Notes: generated from the sequence alone by a model not told the origin. Shown: positions 18,799 to 28,398, counted from the first letter of the stretch. The stretch: DNA of 64,000 bases from Roseburia sp. 831b (GCF_001940165.2 NZ_CP135162.1:1229501-1293500); one strand, 5' to 3'. Translations and numbers: made by a program.

Positions 18799-19575
18799 TT
18801 ACGCTTTTTCAAAGAAAAATGATTTATTTCTGATAAATCCCAATTCCTTGTAATTCATAATCTGCTCTGTACTTCCGATAAACAGAACTCCGCCCTGTGC
18901 CAATGACTGGTAAAAGTTCTCGTAAATCTTATCTTTTGCTTCCTCGGTAAAATAAATTACCACATTACGGCATACAATCAGATGACAGCCACTTGGATAT
19001 GGGTCTTTCAAAAGGTTGTGTTCTTTGAACTCTACTCTCTTTTTAATCTCATCGGAAATCTGATAGGAGGCGCCAACCTTTGTAAAATATTTTTTCTTTA
19101 AATCCTCCGGTACCGAAGCAATGCTTTTCTCGTTATAGAGTCCCATACGTGCAGTATCTAACACCTGTTTGTCAATGTCGGTTGCAATTACTTTAATATT
19201 GGACAATGGCAGATGTTTTGAAAGTGCCATAACAAGGGAATACGGCTCGTCCCCTGTGGAACATGCGGCACTCCAGATTTTAATATTTTTTCCAAATTTC
19301 TTTATCAAAGCCGGAAAAACTTCTGTATCAAGAATTTTCCACTGATCTGGATTTCGATAAAACTCTGAAACATTAATTGTTAAGAAATTCACAAACTGTT
19401 CGAACTTTTCTTTATCCTTTTTAATGAGAGCAACATAATCCGTATAGGATGTGATTTTATTCTTTCCAATCAAAGTGTCAATTCTTCTGCGCATCTGTTT
19501 CTCTTTGTACGCATTCAAGTCAATTTTGGTCAGTGCAAATACATCCTTTTTAAACTTTTCGTAATCGCCTAACAT
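18799..19575 (-). CDS. cheR: CheR-type glutamate O-methyltransferase
   Basis: A 258-residue SAM-dependent enzyme that methylates glutamates of chemotaxis receptors. The N-terminal helical domain ends with MRRRIDTLI; the Rossmann part shows LTINVSEFYRNPDQW, the SAM-binding IWSAACSTGDEPYSLVMAL, a conserved IKVIATDIDKQVLDTAR and LIVCRNVVIYF. No other chemotaxis gene is nearby, so it is an orphan copy or serves receptors encoded elsewhere. Confidence 0.95.
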   Translation of the reverse strand: MLGDYEKFKKDVFALTKIDLNAYKEKQMRRRIDTLIGKNKITSYTDYVALIKKDKEKFEQFVNFLTINVSEFYRNPDQWKILDTEVFPALIKKFGKNIKIWSAACSTGDEPYSLVMALSKHLPLSNIKVIATDIDKQVLDTARMGLYNEKSIASVPEDLKKKYFTKVGASYQISDEIKKRVEFKEHNLLKDPYPSGCHLIVCRNVVIYFTEEAKDKIYENFYQSLAQGGVLFIGSTEQIMNYKELGFIRNKSFFFEKA

Positions 19576-19647
19576 GGTCTCTTACCTCGCTTTCGTATCT
19601 TTTGTATCCTCATGGAGAAGATGTTCCTGGATGATTCCCGCAAAAAA

Positions 19648-19698
19648 ATCCCGAGATACGAAAATAGACTCACACGTGGTGCAAGCCTATTTTCAATG
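19648..19698 (-). other. hairpin between rpsA and cheR
   Basis: GAAAATAG / CTATTTTC arms with a palindromic CACGTG in the loop region, followed about 12 bases later by a T7 run on the minus strand. A possible terminator or processing site after rpsA; the distance between stem and T-run makes a standard terminator doubtful. Confidence 0.4.
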
Positions 19699-19723
19699 TC
19701 TGCATTCACACACAGAACTTGTT

Positions 19724-20806
19724 TTATTCTTCTGTTACTTCTTCCTCTTCTTCTGGAGCAAGTAAAGCTTTCATAGATAAGCTGATTTTCTTTTCTTCTT
19801 CGTTGAAATCAACAACCTTAGCTTCGATTTCCTGTCCAACTTTTAATACGTCAGATGGTTTTTCTACATGCTCTTTTGCAATCTGGGAAACATGAAGTAA
19901 TGCGTCAACACCTGGTGCAAGTTCAACAAACGCACCAAAATCTGTCATTCTTGCAACAACGCCTTTTACAACATTACCTACTGCATATTTCTCAGCAGCA
20001 CCATTCCATGGATTCTCTTCTGGGAATTTCATGCTGAGTGCAATCTTTGTCTCGTTGATGTCTTTGATGAATACTTTTACAACATCACCAACGTTGAATA
20101 CTTTCTTAGGATTCTCAACTCTTCCCCAAGACATTTCAGAGATGTGAAGTAATCCGTCTGCTCCACCTAAATCGATGAATGCACCGAAGTCTGTTACATT
20201 CTTAACAGTTCCTTCCATAACATCGCCAACTTTAATTTTTGCAAATAATTCTTTCTGCATTTCTGCTCTCTTTGCAACTAATAACTGTTTTCTGTCACCG
20301 ATGATTCTTCTGCGTCTTGGATTGAACTCGCTGATTACAAATTCGATATCCTGATCTTTGTATTTGCTCAAGTCTTTCTCGTAAGAGTCAGATACAAGGC
20401 TGGCTGGGATAAATACACGTGTCTCATCTACGATAACACATAATCCACCGTCTAATACCTGTGCAACTTTTGCTGTTAAAACTTCTTTGTTCTCGAATGC
20501 TTCTTCTAATCTCTTGCTTCCTTTTTCTGCTGCAAGACGTTTGTAAGTCAATAATACCTGGCCTTCACCATCGTTTACTTTCAAAACTTTGGCTTCCATT
20601 GTGTCGCCTACAGATACCATTGTTGTAAGGTCAACATTAGACTCGTTTGTATATTCATTACGAGTGATAATACCATCTGACTTGTATCCGATATTTAAAA
20701 CGATTTCGTCTGGTTTTACATCGATAACGGTACCTTCTACTACCTCTCCATTTCTTATTGTTTTAAATGATTCTTCCAGCATTTGTTCAAAGCTCATTTC
20801 TGACAT
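19724..20806 (-). CDS. rpsA: 30S ribosomal protein S1 homolog
   Basis: A 360-residue protein made of four S1 RNA-binding domains (about residues 9-80, 97-162, 182-252 and 268-340; e.g. GTVKNVTDFGAFIDLGGADG) and an acidic tail EEEEEVTEE. The start is ATG 20806 after a strong GAGGAGG site that lies inside the end of ispH. In many Clostridia this S1 protein is fused to IspH; here the two are separate genes overlapping by 20 bases in different frames. It is shorter than the six-domain E. coli S1. Confidence 0.93.
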   Translation of the reverse strand: MSEMSFEQMLEESFKTIRNGEVVEGTVIDVKPDEIVLNIGYKSDGIITRNEYTNESNVDLTTMVSVGDTMEAKVLKVNDGEGQVLLTYKRLAAEKGSKRLEEAFENKEVLTAKVAQVLDGGLCVIVDETRVFIPASLVSDSYEKDLSKYKDQDIEFVISEFNPRRRRIIGDRKQLLVAKRAEMQKELFAKIKVGDVMEGTVKNVTDFGAFIDLGGADGLLHISEMSWGRVENPKKVFNVGDVVKVFIKDINETKIALSMKFPEENPWNGAAEKYAVGNVVKGVVARMTDFGAFVELAPGVDALLHVSQIAKEHVEKPSDVLKVGQEIEAKVVDFNEEEKKISLSMKALLAPEEEEEVTEE

Positions 20807-21641
20807 TCTTTTGAACCTCCTCAATAATATTGTTTGGGGTAGATGCCCCTGCGGTAATACCTACGTTATCTACGGACTTAATTCGTTCCAAATCCAAGTC
20901 ATTTACGGTTTGTATATAGTAAGTATTTTCACATTCATTTTTACATATTTCAAATAACTTCTGCGTATTCGAGCTTGTCTTTCCGCCAATGACAATCATG
21001 GCGTCTACTTCTTTGGCAATCTTTCTTGCTTCGGTCTGTCTTTCTTCCGTTGCATTGCAGATGGTATTTAAAACAATTATATCATAACCTTTTTTATTTA
21101 TAATTTCAACTAAATCTTGAAATTTATTGTAATTAAATGTCGTTTGTGATACAATACAGACTTTTTTTTCGGCAGGAAGGGAAAATTTTTCTGCTTCTTC
21201 CTTGTCCGCAATCACGGTAATTTCATCGTTGCTTGCCCATCCTTTGATGCCTTCCACCTCAGGATGTATGCTGTTTCCAATAATTACAACGTGATAGCCT
21301 TTACTCCCATATTCCTGCACGAGTCTGTGAATCTTTAACACGAAAGGACAGGTTGCATCCACAATTTTGTGTCCCTGCTTTTCGATTTCGTCATAAATTC
21401 TTTTCCCGACACCATGGGAACGGATAATCACAATCCCTTTTTCCTTTTCTTTTAGCTCTTTTGTGCTTTCCACCACCTGGACGCCTTTGTTCTCAAGGTC
21501 TTTTACAACCTCTTCATTGTGAATAATCGGTCCAAATGTATAGATTGGCAGTTCACTTTTTGCAATCTCCTGATATACCGTATCGACAGCACGCTTCACA
21601 CCAAAACAAAATCCTGCACTTTTCGCAAGTGTCACACTCAT
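20787..21641 (-). CDS. ispH: 4-hydroxy-3-methylbut-2-enyl diphosphate reductase IspH
   Basis: A 284-residue iron-sulfur enzyme; last step of the MEP pathway, making IPP and DMAPP. The three cluster ligands are C12 (AGFCFGV), C97 (ATCPFV) and C194 (TICNATEERQ), and HGVGK is present. It starts in the last bases of cmk (4-base overlap) and ends inside rpsA. The order cmk-ispH-rpsA is a known clostridial arrangement. Confidence 0.97.
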   Translation of the reverse strand: MSVTLAKSAGFCFGVKRAVDTVYQEIAKSELPIYTFGPIIHNEEVVKDLENKGVQVVESTKELKEKEKGIVIIRSHGVGKRIYDEIEKQGHKIVDATCPFVLKIHRLVQEYGSKGYHVVIIGNSIHPEVEGIKGWASNDEITVIADKEEAEKFSLPAEKKVCIVSQTTFNYNKFQDLVEIINKKGYDIIVLNTICNATEERQTEARKIAKEVDAMIVIGGKTSSNTQKLFEICKNECENTYYIQTVNDLDLERIKSVDNVGITAGASTPNNIIEEVQKNVRNEL

Positions 21642-22321
21642 TCTTTTTCCATCTTTCCTTCATAAATTTTCATAATTGCATCTACAACTTCGTCAATATT
21701 CAAATCTGAACTGTCCAAAAGGACAGCATCCTCGGCCTGTTTTAACGGAGATGTCTCACGGTGCATGTCACGGTAATCACGGTCTATGATGTCTTTTTCA
21801 ATAACATCAAGTTCGCAGTCTTCCCCTTTTGCTTTTAATTCTTCATAACGTCTTAATGCACGGGTTCTTGAACTTGCCGTTAAATAAATCTTCACGTTTG
21901 CATCCGGAAGTACACAGGTTCCGATATCCCTGCCGTCCATGATGACATTTTCCTTTTTGGCAAGCTGTCTTTGCAATTCAACTAATTTTGTACGCACAAC
22001 CGGGTAAACGCTTGTGGCGGACGCCATATTTCCAACCTGCTCCGTACGGATAAAACCGGTAATGTTCTCTCCGTTTAAAATTACCTGCTGTTCATTTCCT
22101 TCATACGCAATTGTAACATCAACGTCTTTGCATGCATTTGCAATTGCTGCCTCATCGCTGCTTTCAATGCCTTTTTGTAAAAAATAATATGCCATTGCAC
22201 GGTACATCGCACCTGTATCCACATAAATATATCCTAATTTTTTTGCAAGACGTTTTGCAATCGTACTTTTTCCAGCACCTGCCGGTCCGTCAATTGCAAT
22301 ATTTATCGTATTTGTATTCAT
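21638..22321 (-). CDS. cmk: cytidylate kinase
   Basis: A 227-residue nucleoside monophosphate kinase (CMP/dCMP). P-loop GPAGAGKST follows the N-terminal INIAID; YVDTGAMYRAM and MDGRDIGTCVLPDA are family motifs. I chose ATG 22321, where AAAGGATG lies upstream; a start at 22387 would extend into the flavoprotein gene. It overlaps ispH by 4 bases (ATGA). Confidence 0.96.
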   Translation of the reverse strand: MNTNTINIAIDGPAGAGKSTIAKRLAKKLGYIYVDTGAMYRAMAYYFLQKGIESSDEAAIANACKDVDVTIAYEGNEQQVILNGENITGFIRTEQVGNMASATSVYPVVRTKLVELQRQLAKKENVIMDGRDIGTCVLPDANVKIYLTASSRTRALRRYEELKAKGEDCELDVIEKDIIDRDYRDMHRETSPLKQAEDAVLLDSSDLNIDEVVDAIMKIYEGKMEKE

Positions 22322-22343
22322 AGTATCATCCTTTCTGCTTCTT

Positions 22344-23588
22344 TTATTCAACACTGATTCCGGCGAGATATCCGGTTGACCATGCAATCTGAAGGTTATA
22401 TCCTCCTGTCAGAGCATCCAAGTCCATGACCTCTCCGCAAAAATACAGATTTTTGACAAGTTTTGACTCCATCGTCGATGGGTTTACTTCCTTAACCGAG
22501 ACACCGCCCTTTGTAATAATTGCTTCCTTAAAATCGCGAAGTCCGCATAATGTAAGCGGGAATGCCTTGATTAGCCTGACAAAAGAAAGACGTTCCTCCT
22601 TCGTAATCTCATTGACCTTTTTGTCCGGGTCAATACCACAAAGTTCTATCATAACCGGAATCATTTTGGTCGGGAAAAGTTTTCCGATTGAATTTTTGAA
22701 CTGTTTGTTCTTTGCCTCCTCAAATTCACGAAGCACACGCTTGTCTAACTGTTCCTCGGAAATTGCCGGCTTTAAATCAATCTCCATCCGAAGTTCCTGG
22801 CTGGTTAAAGATGGTTTAATCCGCGCACTTGCACTCAGTAAAAGAGGACCGCTGACGCCAAAATGGGTAAATAACATCTCTCCAAATTCATCGTACAAAA
22901 GCTTCTTTTGGTGATAGATTTTTACCTGCACATTTTTTAAAGAAAGTCCCTGCATTCTGCTGACATACTCTTCTTTTGCCACAAACGGAACCAGCGACGG
23001 TGTAATCTGTGTCACCGTATGACCACATTCTTTTGCAAAACGGTAGCCATCCCCGGTCGAGCCTGTCGTCTGGTAAGAAAAACCTCCGGTTGCAACAATG
23101 ACGTCATCTGCGAAAAGTTTTGTTCCATCCGAAAGCAAAACGCCTGTCACTTTCTGTTCCTGTTCTTCCGTTGGTTTACATAATAATTCTTTCACCTCAG
23201 TATGAAGCTTGACCTCAACCTTTTTCTGACGAAGCACTTTTGTCAGTGTTGCGATGACATCCGAAGAGTGATCCGATACCGGGAACACACGATTCCCGCG
23301 TTCAATCTTCGTTGCCAGTCCATTTTCCTCAAAAAAATCAATGACTCTTTGGTTGTCATACGCATAAAATGCACTATATAAAAACTTGGCATTCGTCATC
23401 ACGTTTGAAAACAGTACTTCCATATCACTCGCATTTGTAATGTTGCAGCGTCCTTTTCCTGTAATATACAATTTCTTTCCAAGCTTTTCATTCTTTTCTA
23501 AAATGGTGACGTCATGCCCGATTTCTGCCGCTGCGATTGCCGCAAACATTCCAGCCGGGCCACCGCCAATTACGATTACCTTACTCAT
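22344..23588 (-). CDS. NAD(P)/FAD-dependent oxidoreductase, HI0933/YhiN family
   Basis: A 414-residue flavoprotein with the FAD-binding GGGPAGMFAAIAAAE at residues 8-22, the family hallmark GKGRCNITN (about 44-52), a GGFSYQTTGSTGDGY motif and the C-terminal CGEVMDLDALTGGYNLQ. The reaction is unknown for most members. It overlaps the upstream RpiR regulator by 8 bases and precedes cmk. Confidence 0.92.
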   Translation of the reverse strand: MSKVIVIGGGPAGMFAAIAAAEIGHDVTILEKNEKLGKKLYITGKGRCNITNASDMEVLFSNVMTNAKFLYSAFYAYDNQRVIDFFEENGLATKIERGNRVFPVSDHSSDVIATLTKVLRQKKVEVKLHTEVKELLCKPTEEQEQKVTGVLLSDGTKLFADDVIVATGGFSYQTTGSTGDGYRFAKECGHTVTQITPSLVPFVAKEEYVSRMQGLSLKNVQVKIYHQKKLLYDEFGEMLFTHFGVSGPLLLSASARIKPSLTSQELRMEIDLKPAISEEQLDKRVLREFEEAKNKQFKNSIGKLFPTKMIPVMIELCGIDPDKKVNEITKEERLSFVRLIKAFPLTLCGLRDFKEAIITKGGVSVKEVNPSTMESKLVKNLYFCGEVMDLDALTGGYNLQIAWSTGYLAGISVE

Positions 23589-24513
23589 TAAAATCTGTAT
23601 CTCCTATTTTTGCATAACGCATCTTGATGGAATCATCAATATAATTGATTTCATCATTTTCATAAACCTGATATTCATCCCAGATATCTTCTAACATCTC
23701 AAGTGTCTTGGCAACCTCGCTCTGCTTTTTCATGCAAAGTGCCACAATCAACGCATTAATCACACTAAGCGGCGCAACCAAAGAATCCACGATGGATGCC
23801 ATATCACTGTCTGCAATCAGGTTGCACGAAGAATAAAGATTCATCGGGGAGTGAATACTGTCTGTAAGCGTAATTACTTTCGCACTGCGGTTATTGGCAA
23901 ATTCCATCGCTTTTAACGTTCTCATGGAATACCTTGGGAAACTGATTCCGATAATCACATCGTCCCCGCTGATTCTTGCCATCTGTTCAAAAATCTCACT
24001 TGAACTGCTCGTAGAAAGCAGGCGCACATTGTCAAAAATCAGATTAAAATAAAATGCCATAAAAGATGCAAGCGGCGCACAGCTGCGGATTCCAATGATA
24101 TAAATATTTTTTGCATTTAAAATGGTATCGACTGCCATCTCAAATGCTGACTGGTCAATCTTTTCCAGAGTAGACTGAATCTTTTCCGCATCCGATTTTA
24201 AAACCGATTCTAAAATTTTAGACTGACTGATTCGTCCGTATGTTACTTCCATTCTCTGAATGGAATTTAACTTGTTGCGCACCAGTTCCTCTAGCGCATT
24301 CTGGAATTCCGGGTATCCTTTGTAACCTAAATGCGTCGCGAAGCGCACTACGGTCGATTCACTTACCCCTACTACCTCTCCAAGCTTTGCAGCCGTCAGA
24401 AAAACTGCTTTATCATAATTGTCTGTAATGTAGGTTGCTAATAACTTCTGCCCCTTACTCAATCTTCCATACGCATCATTAATTCGATTACTCAGGTCAT
24501 TTTTATTGCTCAT
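23581..24513 (-). CDS. MurR/RpiR family transcriptional regulator
   Basis: A 310-residue regulator: N-terminal helix-turn-helix (residues about 1-77; KLGEVVGVSESTVVRFATHLG) and a C-terminal SIS sugar-phosphate-sensing domain (about 120-260). Such proteins usually control sugar or amino-sugar genes, but no sugar genes are adjacent; it heads the transcript of the flavoprotein, cmk, ispH and rpsA genes. A promoter lies just upstream. Confidence 0.92.
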   Translation of the reverse strand: MSNKNDLSNRINDAYGRLSKGQKLLATYITDNYDKAVFLTAAKLGEVVGVSESTVVRFATHLGYKGYPEFQNALEELVRNKLNSIQRMEVTYGRISQSKILESVLKSDAEKIQSTLEKIDQSAFEMAVDTILNAKNIYIIGIRSCAPLASFMAFYFNLIFDNVRLLSTSSSSEIFEQMARISGDDVIIGISFPRYSMRTLKAMEFANNRSAKVITLTDSIHSPMNLYSSCNLIADSDMASIVDSLVAPLSVINALIVALCMKKQSEVAKTLEMLEDIWDEYQVYENDEINYIDDSIKMRYAKIGDTDFNE

Positions 24514-24559
24514 GGTTCTCCCTTACATATCGTTCGTATTTTTAATACCAATACATTTT

Positions 24560-24587
24560 ATTATATCAAAATGCCCTCATTTTGCAA
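24560..24587 (-). promoter_or_regulatory. promoter for the RpiR-headed operon
   Basis: Minus-strand TTGCAA (24582-24587), 16-base spacer, TATAAT (24560-24565), about 47 bases before the start codon. Confidence 0.75.
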
Positions 24588-24593
24588 GAACCG

Positions 24594-24641
24594 AAAAAAG
24601 AGATGCCAAAAATGTTTTCGCATCTTTTGGCATCTCTTTCA
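24594..24641 (-). terminator. terminator of the sodium-pump decarboxylase operon
   Basis: Perfect stem AGAGATGCCAAAA / TTTTGGCATCTCT with a short loop, followed on the minus strand by TTTTTT. It lies after the stop of the alpha-subunit gene. Confidence 0.88.
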
Positions 24642-24649
24642 CCTTATGA

Positions 24650-26068
24650 TTATACTGGATAAGCACCATTCTTCGTATCTGCTACGGTTGCATCTACTTT
24701 TTTCTGCTGTGCCTCTCTGTATTTGAAAAATTCAGTTGCTACCTGTGGGAATAAGGCATAACTTAAAACATCTTCATCCTGCTGTTTCCACTGTTTCATC
24801 TCAGCTTCAATCTTATCCAATTCCGGCTCTAATAAATCTGCTGGACGGCAGGTGATTGCATTCTTTTTCTCATCTCCAAGAACTTTATCGACCACTTCTG
24901 GATTAAACGGTTTTACCGTCTGACCATATTTTCCAAGGAGAATATCTTTTGTCTCTTTGGTTGCTACTTTATAACGCTCTCCCATCAATACGTTAAATAC
25001 AGCCTGTGTACCGACAATCTGGGAAGAAGGAGTTACAAGTGGTGGCTCCCCAAGGTCTTTTCGAACTCTTGGAACCTCTGCAAGTACTTCCTCATATTTA
25101 TCTTCTTTTCCCTGCTCTTTCAACTGGGAAATCAGGTTGGAAAGCATACCACCCGGAACCTGGTAACGAAGTGTATTGATGTTAACTCCCAATACCTTTG
25201 GATTCATCAGGCCGCTTGCTAATGCTTCTTCACGCATTGGTCTGAAGTAGTCTGCAATCTCTGCAAGAAGATTCTGGTCTAAACCTGTATCAAATTCGGT
25301 TCCCTTGAACGCTTCCACCATGACCTCTGTTGCCGGCTGGGAAGTTCCCATAGAAAATGGTGACATTGCAGTATCAATGATATCGCATCCTGCCTCTACT
25401 GCCTTCATGTAAGTCATAGAAGCAACACCGGATGTATAATGTGTGTGTAACTCGATTGGAAGGCTTGTAGAATCTTTTAATGCCTGAACCAATTCCGTTG
25501 CTTTCGTTGGAACCAAAAGACCTGCCATATCCTTGATACACAAGGAATCTGCTCCCATGTCCTCGACTCTTTTTGCCATATCCATCCAGTAATCTAAAGT
25601 ATAGGCATCGCCTAAGGTATAAGACAGTGCAACCTGTGCGTGTCCTTTTTCTTTATTGCATGCCGTAACTGCTGTCTGCAGGTTGCGGATATCGTTTAAG
25701 CAGTCAAAAATACGAATGATATCAATACCGTTTGCAATGGATTTCTGTACAAAATACTCTACTACATCATCCGCATAAGGACGGTATCCTAAGATGTTCT
25801 GTCCACGGAATAACATCTGTAACTTTGTATGTTTAAATCCATCTCTTAATTTACGAAGACGATCCCATGGATCTTCTTTTAAGAAACGAAGGGATGCGTC
25901 GAAGGTTGCACCGCCCCAGCATTCTACTGCATGATATCCAACCTGATCCATTTTATCTACGATTGGAAGCATCTGTTCTGTTGTCATTCGTGTTGCAATC
26001 AAAGACTGATGTGCATCACGCAAAACAGTTTCTGTTATTTTTAATGGTTTTTTCACAACTTCTGCCAT
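24650..26068 (-). CDS. oxaloacetate decarboxylase alpha subunit / pyruvate carboxylase subunit B (5S-type carboxyltransferase)
   Basis: A 472-residue DRE-TIM carboxyltransferase. Metal and substrate motifs are TVLRDAHQSLIATRM (residues 14-28), ELHTHYTSGVASM and DTAMSPFSMGTSQPATE; a PYC/OADA conserved domain follows. It removes carboxylate from oxaloacetate and gives it to biotin (or the reverse). The biotin domain found at the C-terminus of classical OadA is absent and is encoded as a separate protein two genes upstream. It is the last gene of the five-gene cluster. Confidence 0.93.
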   Translation of the reverse strand: MAEVVKKPLKITETVLRDAHQSLIATRMTTEQMLPIVDKMDQVGYHAVECWGGATFDASLRFLKEDPWDRLRKLRDGFKHTKLQMLFRGQNILGYRPYADDVVEYFVQKSIANGIDIIRIFDCLNDIRNLQTAVTACNKEKGHAQVALSYTLGDAYTLDYWMDMAKRVEDMGADSLCIKDMAGLLVPTKATELVQALKDSTSLPIELHTHYTSGVASMTYMKAVEAGCDIIDTAMSPFSMGTSQPATEVMVEAFKGTEFDTGLDQNLLAEIADYFRPMREEALASGLMNPKVLGVNINTLRYQVPGGMLSNLISQLKEQGKEDKYEEVLAEVPRVRKDLGEPPLVTPSSQIVGTQAVFNVLMGERYKVATKETKDILLGKYGQTVKPFNPEVVDKVLGDEKKNAITCRPADLLEPELDKIEAEMKQWKQQDEDVLSYALFPQVATEFFKYREAQQKKVDATVADTKNGAYPV

Positions 26069-26086
26069 GATTTCTATTCCTCCTAA

Positions 26087-27235
26087 TTAAATACCAAAGA
26101 TTGCCATGAAGACACCGGCAGCAACAGCTGTTCCGATAACACCGGCAACGTTTGGTCCCATTGCGTGCATAAGTAAGAAGTTTGTAGGATCTTCCTCCGC
26201 ACCAACCTTCTGTGAAACACGAGCCGCCATTGGCACTGCAGATACACCTGCGGAACCAATCAGTGGATTGATTTTTCCTTTTGTAAGGAAGCATAACAGT
26301 TTTCCGAATAAAACACCCGCAGCGGTTCCGACCATAAATGCAATCAGACCAAGTGCTACGATTTTAAGTGTGCTTACATTTAAGAATGCCTCTGCACTTG
26401 TAGATGCACCAACAGAGGTACCAAGCAAGATAACAACAATGTACATCAATGCATTGGAAGCTGTATCAGATAACTGACGAACCACGCCACTCTCACGGAA
26501 GAGGTTACCAAGCATCAACATACCAACAAGTGGTGCTGTTGTCGGTAAAATCGTACAAACTACAATCGTAACAACAATTGGGAATAAAATCTTTTCTAAC
26601 TTGGAAACCGGACGAAGGTTCTGCATCTTAATGGCACGTTCCTTCTTGGTGGTAAATAACTTCATAATTGGTGGCTGAATAATTGGAACCAGTGACATAT
26701 AAGAATATGCTGCCACGGCGATTGGTCCCATCAGGGCAGTCTGTCCTAATTTTCCGGCAAGGAAAATAGAAGTTGGTCCATCTGCTCCACCGATAATGGA
26801 TACGGCTGCGGCTGCCTTATCGTTGAATCCCATCAGGATTGCAAGGATATAAGCTGAGAAAATACCAAACTGTGCCGCTGCACCTAACAGGAAGCTGATT
26901 GGGTTTGCAATCAACGGTCCAAAGTCTGTCATTGCACCAACCCCAAGGAAAATAAGGGATGGTAAAATTGACCATTCATCTAACGTATAAAAATAGTAGA
27001 GTAAACCACCTACACCATTACTTGTCTCCTCCGGGCTTGCAATAATATCCGGATAGATATTTACAAGAAGCATACCAAATGCGATTGGTACTAAAAGTAA
27101 CGGTTCATAGCCTTTTTTAATCGCAAGAAACAGGAACACACATGCAACTGCAATCATCACATAATTGCCCCAGGTCAGATTGAAAAAGGCTGTCTGGTGA
27201 AGGAGGTTTCCCATTGTCTCCATAAAATAACTCAT
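26087..27235 (-). CDS. sodium ion-translocating decarboxylase beta subunit
   Basis: A 382-residue integral membrane protein of the OadB/MmdB/GcdB family, which decarboxylates carboxybiotin and exports Na+. The catalytic region SIIGGADGPTSIFLAGKLG contains the aspartate essential in Klebsiella OadB; IANPISFLLGAAAQFGIF and AARVSQKVGAEEDPTNFLLMHA are further family landmarks, the last written here only as position about 335-356. It lies 18 bases from the alpha-subunit gene and 16 from the biotin carrier. Confidence 0.95.
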   Translation of the reverse strand: MSYFMETMGNLLHQTAFFNLTWGNYVMIAVACVFLFLAIKKGYEPLLLVPIAFGMLLVNIYPDIIASPEETSNGVGGLLYYFYTLDEWSILPSLIFLGVGAMTDFGPLIANPISFLLGAAAQFGIFSAYILAILMGFNDKAAAAVSIIGGADGPTSIFLAGKLGQTALMGPIAVAAYSYMSLVPIIQPPIMKLFTTKKERAIKMQNLRPVSKLEKILFPIVVTIVVCTILPTTAPLVGMLMLGNLFRESGVVRQLSDTASNALMYIVVILLGTSVGASTSAEAFLNVSTLKIVALGLIAFMVGTAAGVLFGKLLCFLTKGKINPLIGSAGVSAVPMAARVSQKVGAEEDPTNFLLMHAMGPNVAGVIGTAVAAGVFMAIFGI

Positions 27236-27251
27236 AGTTATCCTCCTAAAA

Positions 27252-27620
27252 TTACTCGTTTAATGTTGCAAGTAAAGCACCTGCTTCTACCTGATCTCCA
27301 ACTGTAACATCAATACTTGCCACGGTTCCATCCACCGGTGCAACAACTGGTGTTTCCATTTTCATAATCTCTAAGATAACAACCGGATCACCTTTCTTTA
27401 CGGCTGTTCCTGGCTGTGCTTCTACTTTAAATACTTTTCCGGCTGCTCCGGCTTCAATCTTGATAGAACCTGCTCCTGTTGCTGCGGCTTTTGGTGCTGC
27501 AGCAGGTGCGCTTGCAACGGCTCTTCTTGGTGCTGTGGCAGCTGGTGCGCTTACAGCTCCGTTCTCTTCTACTGTCACATCATAAACATTTCCATTTACG
27601 GTAATTGTATAACTTTTCAT
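27252..27620 (-). CDS. biotin carboxyl carrier protein of the decarboxylase complex
   Basis: A 122-residue protein: an N-terminal 20-residue strand part (MKSYTITVNGNVYDVTVEEN), an Ala/Pro-rich flexible linker (about residues 23-50) and a biotinyl domain with the biotinylation motif EIMKMET, biotin on K87. It shuttles CO2 between the carboxyltransferase and the beta subunit. The linker has the low-complexity composition usual for these carriers. Confidence 0.95.
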   Translation of the reverse strand: MKSYTITVNGNVYDVTVEENGAVSAPAATAPRRAVASAPAAAPKAAATGAGSIKIEAGAAGKVFKVEAQPGTAVKKGDPVVILEIMKMETPVVAPVDGTVASIDVTVGDQVEAGALLATLNE

Positions 27621-27681
27621 TTTAATTCCTCCTGATTTCTATGAACTAATCTTTTACTGTCTCGTATCAATCTGATTTTGA

Positions 27682-28398
27682 TTATCTACGATGAATGGAA
27701 CGTACTACAAATGAGTCCGTAGAAGTTCCTGTACTTGCAGCAATTGCTGCAGAAATGACTGCCACAAGTTCTAAATCGTCTGTAAGATTTTCGACCGGTG
27801 CAGCCGATGGCATTACGGCTGGCTGCTCTGTATCTGCAACCGCATTCTTCTGTGTTTTCTTCTTCTGAAGATATGGGATGATATTAAAGCAATAGATAAT
27901 CAGACTGATTAAAATCAGTACCACGAAAACAGTTCCCATTCCCATTAAGGTATTCAATCCTGCTTTCGCCATCTTCTCGCCGGTTGTATACACTTTGTCG
28001 ACCGTATAGCTGGTTGGCCCCGCTTTCATATCGTTGTAGGAAAATACCATTGTAAATACAACATCGCGGTTTTCATACTTGATAACCTGCTCTGTCGAGA
28101 GTGTCTTGCCTGATTTGGTTACGGTAAACTCACCAAGTCCCTGATAAGCTCCGACGTCCTCTACCGATGTATCCCAGCCATCCACAAGTGCCACAATCGT
28201 GTCATCACCGTTTTCCCGGTAATAATTTTTCTCTTCATCAGAAAGCTGCATCAGCGCCTGAACCATTCCCTGTGATGTCTGTTCCAAATCAGAATAACTA
28301 TATCCATTATAATCCACAGTTGTAGGATCCGTTCCACATGCTGAAAGTGCTAGCATAAAGAAGCACATTATCAGCACGAGCGATAATTTTTTCTTCAT
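27682..28398 (-). CDS. OadG family protein with N-terminal lipoprotein-like extension
   Basis: A 238-residue protein starting at ATG 28398 (GAAAGGTGA upstream). It has a lipobox-like signal MCFFMLALSAC, an extracytoplasmic domain of about 120 residues rich in acidic residues, one membrane helix (MGMGTVFVVLILISLIIYCF) and the OadG-type C-terminus AVISAAIAAS followed by SFVVRSIHRR. OadG (gamma or delta subunit) stabilises the alpha-beta complex. The extended outer domain is larger than in classical OadG (about 80 residues) and its role is unknown. Confidence 0.88.
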   Translation of the reverse strand: MKKKLSLVLIMCFFMLALSACGTDPTTVDYNGYSYSDLEQTSQGMVQALMQLSDEEKNYYRENGDDTIVALVDGWDTSVEDVGAYQGLGEFTVTKSGKTLSTEQVIKYENRDVVFTMVFSYNDMKAGPTSYTVDKVYTTGEKMAKAGLNTLMGMGTVFVVLILISLIIYCFNIIPYLQKKKTQKNAVADTEQPAVMPSAAPVENLTDDLELVAVISAAIAASTGTSTDSFVVRSIHRR

